Assembly: GCA_003499585.1 (NCBI GenBank)
Contig: DNSU01000205.1
Location: 1,397 to 11,719, forward strand
Source of the DNA: Cyanobacteria bacterium UBA9579
GTDB taxonomy: Bacteria > Cyanobacteriota > Vampirovibrionia > Gastranaerophilales > UBA9579
Direction: 5' to 3'
DNA: 10,323 bases
Part shown: positions 5,338 through 10,323 of the stretch, one piece after another
Numbering within the stretch: the stretch's first letter is position 1
Layout of the letters: each line of letters begins with the position of its first letter
Position numbers and translations under genes: made by a program
Notes under the pieces: model-generated
Databases searched by the model: none
Seen by the model: only the letters and a program-made list of their open reading frames with translations
What the model was told of the DNA's origin: nothing

Positions 5338-6687
5338 TTAATATAAAGCCGCTTTTATTGAATCGTAAGCTATATTTGTAAGTCTGGTTATTTCGTCTTT
5401 TGTGATGACATAAGGTGGCATGAAATAGACGATATTACCTAATGGTCGTAAAATAGCACCTCTTTTTAAAGCTTCTTTGTATATTGTCACTCCAATCCTG
5501 TCTTCAAAAGGATAAAGCTCTTTAGTTTCTTTATCTTTAACTATTTCAAGTGCTCCAACCATGCCAATCTGTCTGATATCTCCTATAAAATCAAGCTCTT
5601 TGAATTTCTCCAATTCTGAAGTCAACCTTGCTATCTTAGGCTGTAATGATTCTATGACTTGATCTTCTTCAAGTATTTTCATATTTTCTAGTGCTACACT
5701 AGCAGCTAGAGGATTTCCCGTAAAACTATGTCCATGATAAAAGGTTTTTAGCTTATCATAATCATCATAGAAAGCCTGATAAATCTTATCTGTGGTTATA
5801 GTAACTGAAAGAGGCAAATATCCGGCAGTTAAACCTTTGGCCAGACAGATAATATCAGGAACGATATTGGCATGTTCAAAAGCAAACATCTTTCCTGTCC
5901 TGCCAAAGCCCATAGCTACTTCGTCATCTATTAGAAGAACTTTATATTTGTCACACAGTTCTTTAACTCTGGTTAAATAGTCAACAGGATAAATAATCAT
6001 GCCCCCCGCTGCTTGAACCAAGGGTTCGACAATTATGCCTATTACTTCGCTTGAATGTTCTTTCAGGATATTTTCCATAGATTCTAAACATTCAATGTTG
6101 CATTTGCCTTTTTCCTTACCTGCGGGACAATGATAACAATAAGGTGAGTCAGCCTGATAAATGTCAAATAGCATTGGCTTATAAACTTTATGGAATAAAT
6201 CAACACCTCCAACAGAAACAGCACCGATTGTATCTCCATGGTAAGAGTTCTTGAGTGCAATAAACTTATTTCTCTGTGGTTCTCCTACCTGTACCCAATA
6301 TTGATAAGCCATTTTTAGTGCTACTTCAACAGCAGTAGATCCGTTATCTGAATAAAAAACCTTGGTTAGCTCTTTAGGAGTTGCCTGTATTAATTTTTCT
6401 GCCAATTCTATAGCAGGTTTATGGCTAAATCCTGCCAATAAAACATGCTCTATTTTATCTAATTGTGCTTTTATAGCATTATTCAGTCTTTTATTTGAAT
6501 GCCCAAGGGTATTTACCCACCAGGAAGAGACTCCATCTATATATTTATTGCCTTTTAGATCCCAGATGTAAATCCCTTCACCTCTATCAATAATGATTGG
6601 TTCATCATTCTCATAATCTTTCATCTGCGTAAAGGGATGCCAGATATATTTTAAGTCTTTTTCAATTAATTCCTGATATGAAGTCAT
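5338..6687 (-). CDS. bioA: Adenosylmethionine-8-amino-7-oxononanoate aminotransferase
   Basis: A 449-residue class III PLP-dependent aminotransferase of biotin synthesis, converting 7-keto-8-aminopelargonate to 7,8-diaminopelargonate. BioA-specific features are IWHPFTQM (15-22) and GVSSWWVNTLGH (52-63). SYHGDT (148-153) and DDEVAMGFGRTGK (254-266) carry the cofactor-binding tyrosine and aspartate. The PLP lysine is K284 in LAKGLTAGY. HGHSFTGNPLAA (318-329) and RPLGNIVYFMPPY (414-426) complete the active site. An insert with C184, C187, C196 and C200 (YCYHC...CNIEC) occurs in part of the family, including Gram-positive relatives. The amino donor may be SAM, or lysine as in Bacillus BioK; sequence alone does not settle this. 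The SD is weak (AAAGG) and a possible -10, TATGAT, lies at 6728-6723. No other bio gene is adjacent. Confidence 0.94.
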   Translation of the reverse strand: MTSYQELIEKDLKYIWHPFTQMKDYENDEPIIIDRGEGIYIWDLKGNKYIDGVSSWWVNTLGHSNKRLNNAIKAQLDKIEHVLLAGFSHKPAIELAEKLIQATPKELTKVFYSDNGSTAVEVALKMAYQYWVQVGEPQRNKFIALKNSYHGDTIGAVSVGGVDLFHKVYKPMLFDIYQADSPYCYHCPAGKEKGKCNIECLESMENILKEHSSEVIGIIVEPLVQAAGGMIIYPVDYLTRVKELCDKYKVLLIDDEVAMGFGRTGKMFAFEHANIVPDIICLAKGLTAGYLPLSVTITTDKIYQAFYDDYDKLKTFYHGHSFTGNPLAASVALENMKILEEDQVIESLQPKIARLTSELEKFKELDFIGDIRQIGMVGALEIVKDKETKELYPFEDRIGVTIYKEALKRGAILRPLGNIVYFMPPYVITKDEITRLTNIAYDSIKAALY

Positions 6688-6738
6688 ATTCCAACCTTTA
6701 TTTTTACGTCATCCTTAAAACTATCATACTACGTATTT

Positions 6739-6783
6739 GAATAAACTAAAAGGCAGCTAATTTAGCTGCCTTTTAGTTTATTC
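6739..6783. terminator. 45-bp perfect palindrome, probable intrinsic terminator
   Basis: The 22-base arm 6739-6760 is exactly complementary to 6762-6783, around one central base. The GC-rich core GGCAGCTAA is flanked by A-runs on one side and T-runs (CCTTTTAG) on the other, so it can terminate from either direction. In the leftward direction it starts eight bases after the stop of the exported coiled-coil gene and ends the sigma-factor operon before bioA. Confidence 0.88.
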
Positions 6784-6791
6784 GCTGTTAT

Positions 6792-7226
6792 TTATTTGTT
6801 GTTCAGGAAATCCCACCATCTTTTTTGAGTTTCGCTTCTTGTTTTTTCCCAATTTTGCTTATTTTCGTGCTTCATTTCTTTCAAGTTTTCTTTGTTTTGC
6901 TGCTTAGTTTGTTTCATATCCTGTTTGAATTCTTGCTGAGTTTCTCTTATTTGCTGTTTTTTCTGTTCTCTTGTCAATTCTGTGCTTCTTTGAATATCCT
7001 TAATTGACTGGTTTCTATCTTTTACAATATCCAGCCTGTTCTGGTTATTTTCTTTTCCTGTTTGCCACATATTTCTATGATTTTCTTGTTTAGTTTCTGT
7101 CCAGTTATGTTTATTTTGCTGATGGACTTTCATTCCCTGAGGACCTTTGGCAAAAGCAGAATCCTGACCTATAAATACAGAAAAAGCCAGTAATAATGAT
7201 AAGGTTATGACAGCTTTATTTTGCAT
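6792..7226 (-). CDS. Exported Gln/Asn/Lys-rich helical protein, Spy-like in part
   Basis: A 144-residue exported protein of unknown function. Residues 1-26 are a signal peptide (basic start, hydrophobic core, AFA before K27). The mature part is extremely rich in Q, N, K and E with almost no hydrophobic residues, probably one long helix or coiled coil. Tryptophans recur in the settings HNW (40-42), NMW (52-54), QNW (124-126) and RWW (136-138). One LTREQ motif (84-88) matches the LTxxQ pattern of the Spy/CpxP family, and the neighbouring gene is a clear member, so this may be a diverged relative. I chose ATG 7226 because AGGAG lies nine bases upstream and the signal peptide then starts normally. 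The longer frame from TTG 7280 starts inside a hairpin. It is the last gene of the operon. Confidence 0.75.
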   Translation of the reverse strand: MQNKAVITLSLLLAFSVFIGQDSAFAKGPQGMKVHQQNKHNWTETKQENHRNMWQTGKENNQNRLDIVKDRNQSIKDIQRSTELTREQKKQQIRETQQEFKQDMKQTKQQNKENLKEMKHENKQNWEKTRSETQKRWWDFLNNK

Positions 7227-7277
7227 AAAATTCGTCTCCTGTTTTGTTACAAGATTTAATTCTATCAGGATTTTAAG

Positions 7278-7307
7278 CAAAGAGGAATATTACACTATTC
7301 CTCTTTG
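7278..7307 (-). terminator. Intercistronic hairpin after the Spy-like gene
   Basis: CAAAGAGGAATA (7278-7289) and TATTCCTCTTTG (7296-7307) are a perfect 12-bp inverted repeat with a six-base loop. It lies 19 bases downstream of the Spy-like stop on the minus strand. The bases that follow (CTTAAAATCC) are a poor U-tract, so it may attenuate rather than end transcription, or protect the 3' end of the upstream message. Confidence 0.5.
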
Positions 7308-7325
7308 TATAGACTTCTCTTAGTT

Positions 7326-7814
7326 TTATTCCTGATTAAATTTTTCTTTCATATGCTTTTTGTGTTTTGCTCTTTGTTCTTTCATTTTTTCCATTTTAGC
7401 TTTTTTCATCTCGCTAAATTGAGTTTTTTGCTCTGGAGTTAAGACTTTTTCAAAGTTTGCGAGATTTTCTTTGCGGATTTCCTGTGACTTTTCTTTTAAC
7501 TTAAGAATTTTTTGTTTTTGGGTTTCTAAATCTGCCTTACTAGCATTATTTTTCACCATTTCTCTATATTTTTGTTTTTCGGCTCTTAACTCTTCAATAA
7601 CAGGCTTTATTTGGGTTCTTGCTTTTTCTCTCATTTCCTTTATTGTCTGAGATTGAGCTTCTGTTAAGTTAAGCTTTTGAGCAAAGTTTACACAGTGCTC
7701 CTGCTTTTTAGCATCACAGGGTTTCCCCGGTGTTGCATCTTCAGCAAAAGTTGCTGTCTGGAAACCTGCCACCATAAAAGATGCTAGTGTTAGTGTAATA
7801 AGTGATTTTTTCAT
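7326..7814 (-). CDS. Periplasmic Spy/CpxP-like LTxxQ-motif protein
   Basis: A 162-residue exported protein of the Spy/CpxP/ZraP superfamily: helical periplasmic chaperones or metal-responsive stress proteins. A signal peptide covers residues 1-24 (TFA before E25). The mature part has two hallmark motifs, LTEAQ (50-54) and LTPEQ (125-129), each starting a helix as in Spy, joined by a highly charged helical stretch. C33 and C41 lie near the mature N-terminus, and the C-terminus is rich in K, H and M (RAKHKKHMKEKF), which could bind metal. The SD GGAGG is four bases before the ATG. It sits 18 bases after the ECF sigma gene, so it is probably an effector or a feedback sensor for that system. The exact family role (chaperone or sensor) cannot be told. 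Confidence 0.85.
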   Translation of the reverse strand: MKKSLITLTLASFMVAGFQTATFAEDATPGKPCDAKKQEHCVNFAQKLNLTEAQSQTIKEMREKARTQIKPVIEELRAEKQKYREMVKNNASKADLETQKQKILKLKEKSQEIRKENLANFEKVLTPEQKTQFSEMKKAKMEKMKEQRAKHKKHMKEKFNQE

Positions 7815-7832
7815 GAGTCCTCCAGTTTGATC

Positions 7833-8342
7833 TTAGTTTAGTAAAGTCGTAAGCTCTTCTTTTAAAGCTTTTCTTGCGTTAAATAATCTTGATTTAATAG
7901 TTCCGATTGGACATTTGACTTTTTTTGCTATCTCTTCATAAGTTAATTCGTCTATATCATATAAGATTATGACCTCTTTTAATTTTGGATTGAGTTTGTT
8001 TATAGAGTTCAATATTAATTTGTGTCTTTCACTCAGAATAGAACCTGTTTCAGGGCTGAATTTTCTATCAGGCAACTTTTGTATGATTTCTTCTGAGTCA
8101 GTCATAAGATGTGATTTGCTCGATCTCAGATGATCCTTACAGGCATTTACGGTTATTTTGTTTATCCAGCCCCATATATGCGAATCACCACGATATTTTG
8201 ACATGTTTTTCCAGGTTTTTATATAAACTTCCTGCTTTATATCGTCAATATCGTTTTCGGTTTTTACAAACTTTCTTATAACGTTTTGAATCTTGCTGTT
8301 ATAAGATTCAATTATACTGTCTATATCTTTATGGTTGATCAT
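7833..8342 (-). CDS. ECF-type RNA polymerase sigma factor
   Basis: A 169-residue group IV (extracytoplasmic function) sigma factor with only regions 2 and 4. Region 2.2 is DIDDIKQEVYIKTWKN (31-46), for core RNA polymerase binding. Regions 2.3-2.4 (about 54-73, with WGWINKITVNACKDHLR) contact the -10. Region 4.2 (133-160) has the helix-turn-helix LTYEEIAKKVKCPIGTIKSR followed by LFNARKAL, for the -35. No extra C-terminal domain is present. The ATG lies four bases after the anti-sigma stop, with only a weak SD, so translation is probably coupled. The anti-sigma gene comes first, the reverse of the commonest order. An ECF-type promoter upstream of the pair suggests it drives its own operon. Confidence 0.92.
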   Translation of the reverse strand: MINHKDIDSIIESYNSKIQNVIRKFVKTENDIDDIKQEVYIKTWKNMSKYRGDSHIWGWINKITVNACKDHLRSSKSHLMTDSEEIIQKLPDRKFSPETGSILSERHKLILNSINKLNPKLKEVIILYDIDELTYEEIAKKVKCPIGTIKSRLFNARKALKEELTTLLN

Positions 8343-8346
8343 CTAC

Positions 8347-8706
8347 CTACTCTTCCACTACAAATAAACCGTATTCATCAGTCGGCAAGCCCATTTGAGC
8401 TACAACTGATTTTTCATTGGCAAGGATTGAATCGCTCATATAACTGCTTTTTGTGTTGATTTTATTCAAGTGGATTATTAAAAAACTGAGAAATAAAACA
8501 GTAAAACCTGCTGCTATCCGGATTGTAAGAGTATTAGTTTGCCTTTTTCTTTTAATATAAGGGGCTGCTTCTTTGACAAGATTTGCGACATTGCACATGT
8601 CTTCATCTTCTTTTTGGCAGACTGAGCAGCATTTTATATGCTCTTGCATATCCTTATCATTGCCAAAAATAAACAGGGATTCATATTTTGTGCATTTTTC
8701 TGTCAT
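8347..8706 (-). CDS. Membrane anti-sigma factor with ZAS-type zinc motif
   Basis: A 119-residue single-pass membrane protein expected to hold the adjacent ECF sigma factor inactive. The cytosolic N-terminus carries H23-x3-C27-x2-C30, the zinc-binding signature of ZAS/zf-HC2 anti-sigma factors, with extra cysteines at C5, C26 and C38. A basic stretch (KRKRQ) precedes one membrane helix at about 60-80. A short periplasmic tail of some 38 residues ends in LPTDEYGLFVVEE. The small periplasmic part leaves little room for a large sensor domain, so the exported Spy-like proteins may supply sensing. The SD AGAGG lies about nine bases upstream of the ATG. Assignment rests on the zinc motif, topology and linkage to the sigma gene, since anti-sigma sequences are poorly conserved. 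Confidence 0.85.
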   Translation of the reverse strand: MTEKCTKYESLFIFGNDKDMQEHIKCCSVCQKEDEDMCNVANLVKEAAPYIKRKRQTNTLTIRIAAGFTVLFLSFLIIHLNKINTKSSYMSDSILANEKSVVAQMGLPTDEYGLFVVEE

Positions 8707-8740
8707 AGTGAGTACCTCTTGAGTGAGCTTTGTTTTATAA

Positions 8741-8766
8741 GACGGGAGTAAATCTTGTAATGTTCA
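8741..8766 (-). promoter_or_regulatory. ECF-type promoter of the anti-sigma/sigma operon
   Basis: Read leftwards, TGAACA (8766-8761), 16 bases and CGTC (8744-8741) match the GAAC/CGTC pattern recognised by many ECF sigma factors (compare Bacillus SigW, TGAAAC-N16-CGTA). Transcription would start near 8734, about 28 bases before the anti-sigma ATG. This fits autoregulation by the encoded sigma factor. The rest of the 204-base spacer to pth is AT-rich, with no other clear signal. Confidence 0.6.
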
Positions 8767-8910
8767 CTTTTTATTAAAAAATATAAAGTTTTAAAGATTA
8801 ACAGATAAACAAATACTTTTAGCGATTTATTTTGATTAACTGCTTAATTATAAATATACTTACAGTTTGACATGATATGCCTTAGGAAGAAAAATAACAT
8901 TAATATTATC

Positions 8911-9507
8911 CTAAATATTATCAATTACGTCTGCAACATTTGTATTATTATATTTATTTTGCGCTTTTTCGATTCCTTCTTTTAAATAATACTCAATACC
9001 TTCTATGCAGACAGGAACTACTTTATCGATGATATTTTTTTCGGGCTTGGTGAACTTTTGAAGCACATAAGTTTTTCTGATATCACTGCCAGGATCAGGA
9101 CCTATGCCTATTTTTAATCTTGAAAAATCCTTAAAGCCTCCAAGGTTATCGATAATCGACCTTATTCCATTATGCCCGCCATCTGAACCTGAAGGCCTGA
9201 ACCTGATTCTGCCAATTTCAAGACTTACATCATCAAACACAACAAGCAATCTGGTTGGTTCAATCTTGTACCAATTTAAAACTTTTGAAATAGCCTGCCC
9301 TGATAGGTTCATATAAGTCAAAGGCTGCACTATCAGAACCTCTTTATCGTTAATAACACCTTTGCCAATTATGGAATTAAATTTTGCATCAATTTTACCT
9401 GCGATATTATGTTTTGATGCAAGCTCTCCTGTTACCATAAATCCAACATTATGGCGCGTTTCCTTATATTTATCTCCTGGATTTCCCAGTCCAACAATAA
9501 TTTCCAC
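8911..9507 (-). CDS. pth: Peptidyl-tRNA hydrolase
   Basis: A 198-residue cytosolic hydrolase that releases tRNA from peptidyl-tRNA dropped by ribosomes; normally essential. Motifs in order: IVGLGNPG with N10 (4-11), TRHNVGF with catalytic H19 (17-23), PLTYMNLSG with N67 (62-70), FDDVSLEIGRIR with D92 (91-102), and GSDGGHNGIRSI with N113 (107-118). These match N10, H20, N68, D93 and N114 of the E. coli enzyme. The start is GTG at 9507, because an in-frame TAA lies directly before it and the family N-terminus begins here. GGAG lies 11 bases upstream, a long spacing that may lower translation. No neighbouring ribosomal or ctc gene is seen. It stands as a single leftward gene, divergent from the HTH regulator. 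Confidence 0.96.
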   Translation of the reverse strand: MEIIVGLGNPGDKYKETRHNVGFMVTGELASKHNIAGKIDAKFNSIIGKGVINDKEVLIVQPLTYMNLSGQAISKVLNWYKIEPTRLLVVFDDVSLEIGRIRFRPSGSDGGHNGIRSIIDNLGGFKDFSRLKIGIGPDPGSDIRKTYVLQKFTKPEKNIIDKVVPVCIEGIEYYLKEGIEKAQNKYNNTNVADVIDNI

Positions 9508-9707
9508 TTAGAGAAGTACTCCTTTTAGATAACTGGTTATGCATAAACTTATCTTAAAAATATATGCTTAATGATATTTGCATTTCTCATTTTATGTTAT
9601 ATTTATATTATTAATTTAATTTTCATTATTAACTACCCTAAAATATTAATATGTTAAATAGAAAATTTGGATAAATAGTAAAATACAATAAACTTTTATC
9701 ATTCACC

Positions 9708-9740
9708 TTAAGTTTGTATCTATTTTATCTTACTTAAAAT
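9708..9740 (+). promoter_or_regulatory. Weak candidate promoter of the tandem-HTH gene
   Basis: TTTGTA (9713-9718), 16 bases and TAAAAT (9735-9740) form a poor but correctly spaced promoter 38 bases before the start codon. The inverted repeat TTAAGT/ACTTAA (9708-9713 and 9732-9737) brackets it and could be an autoregulatory site. The rest of the 271-base pth-HTH spacer is very AT-rich; TTATGCATAA (9537-9546) is a 10-bp palindrome near pth. Confidence 0.3.
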
Positions 9741-9778
9741 GTTTTTGTATTTAAAGGAAATAAGTGGAGGAAATTACA

Positions 9779-10323
9779 ATGACTGCTGATAATCAGAGTA
9801 CCCAGGTAATAATCAGTGACAGCAGCAAAAAATTAGTGAATTTTTTAGAAGAAGCAGGACTGCACAAAAAAGATTTTGCAGAAATGATCGGGGTTACCCT
9901 TTCTTATGTTTATAGTCTTATTGATAGCAATATAGCTTTCTCAACCAGAACAACAACTCTTGAGCGTATTGCTGTTGTTATGGGAATAAACCCGGAAGAG
10001 TTTCCGGAATATAAAGTTTCAGAAGAACCAAAATTGCTTGATCCGGGTGTACAATACTTAAAAGAAAAACAAAGAGAATTAGGACTAAGTAATGTTCAAT
10101 TGCTGAAGCGTTTTTCAAGACAAAGAAGAGTTGAAATTGTAGACTTATGGAGAGGTGCTGAACCTTTACCATTAGACTGGAGCCATTTATCATCAATAAC
10201 AGACGTTCTTGAAGTTCCGGTAAAAGACATCTATCCTTACTGGCAAGCTCGCATGCAACAATATTTAATATGCGGCGGCATTGATATTATTGCAAATGGC
10301 GGTTTAATAAACTCTATGTTTGA
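9779..10323 (+). CDS. Tandem XRE-like helix-turn-helix protein, C-terminus cut by window edge
   Basis: The first 181 residues of a protein that continues beyond the window. Residues about 15-72 form an XRE/Cro-type helix-turn-helix: KKDFAEMIGVTLSYVYSLI (30-48), then a variable turn and LERIAVVMGINPEEF (61-75). A second, similar unit follows at about 91-155: LKEKQRELGLSNVQLLKRF (94-112), a linker, and LSSITDVLEVPVKDIYPY (137-154). Both end with the same 'xxVxxVxxxDIxP/EEF' pattern seen after XRE domains. A start of a third, different segment (ICGGIDIIANGG, 164-175) lies at the edge. GGAGG lies eight bases before the ATG. It is divergent from pth. A DNA-binding regulator is likely; its target and the nature of the missing C-terminus are unknown. 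Confidence 0.75.
   Translation, partial: MTADNQSTQVIISDSSKKLVNFLEEAGLHKKDFAEMIGVTLSYVYSLIDSNIAFSTRTTTLERIAVVMGINPEEFPEYKVSEEPKLLDPGVQYLKEKQRELGLSNVQLLKRFSRQRRVEIVDLWRGAEPLPLDWSHLSSITDVLEVPVKDIYPYWQARMQQYLICGGIDIIANGGLINSMF

Noticed and set aside
7227..7280. 18-residue extension of the exported Q/N/K-rich protein from a TTG start
   Set aside because: It starts inside a hairpin without SD and would bury the signal peptide; ATG 7226 has AGGAG upstream.
1..10323. CRISPR array, tRNA, rRNA, insertion sequence or prophage
   Set aside because: Reading both strands I saw no regularly spaced direct repeats, cloverleaf sequence, transposase motif or phage gene.

Overview
The window is AT-rich bacterial DNA, dense with genes in short operons that have clear Shine-Dalgarno sites. 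Two Sec-exported Spy/CpxP-like proteins suggest an envelope with a periplasm, so a diderm is likely. The genus cannot be read from the sequence. A low-GC lineage such as the non-photosynthetic Cyanobacteria relatives (Vampirovibrionia/Melainabacteria) is only a guess. The genes at both edges are cut by the window.

Left part (1-3734): a complete divergent arsenic-resistance locus. Leftwards run arsR, a small CxxC thioredoxin-like protein and an ArsP/YraQ-type permease, cut at base 1. Rightwards run arsM (arsenite methyltransferase), acr3 (arsenite efflux) and a thioredoxin-coupled arsC, closed by an intrinsic terminator. A perfect 12-12-12 inverted repeat between arsR and arsM overlaps a good sigma70 promoter and is the obvious ArsR operator. 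The parts fit together: ArsC reduces arsenate, Acr3 exports arsenite, ArsM methylates arsenite, and the permease may export methylated trivalent arsenic.

Middle (3735-5067): a gene-poor stretch with several small hairpins precedes a ferritin gene. After ferritin comes an unrecognised 108-residue hydrophobic, Asp-Asp-repeat membrane protein. Its mRNA should begin, from a well-placed promoter, exactly at a 45-nt hairpin that pairs both the ribosome binding site and the AUG. This is the most striking undescribed signal in the window.

Right-middle (5068-6783): leftward bioA (biotin synthesis) followed by thiS (sulfur carrier). A REP-like interspersed repeat lies between them, and a 45-bp perfect palindromic terminator separates bioA from the next operon.

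Right (6784-8770): a leftward stress operon in the order anti-sigma factor, ECF sigma factor, Spy/CpxP-like protein, then a Gln/Asn/Lys-rich exported protein with one LTxxQ-like motif. An ECF-type promoter (TGAACA-N16-CGTC) upstream suggests autoregulation. Two hairpins shape the 3' end.

Right end (8911-10323): leftward pth (peptidyl-tRNA hydrolase, GTG start), then a divergent tandem-HTH regulator cut by the right edge. I saw no rRNA, tRNA, CRISPR array, insertion sequence or phage gene.
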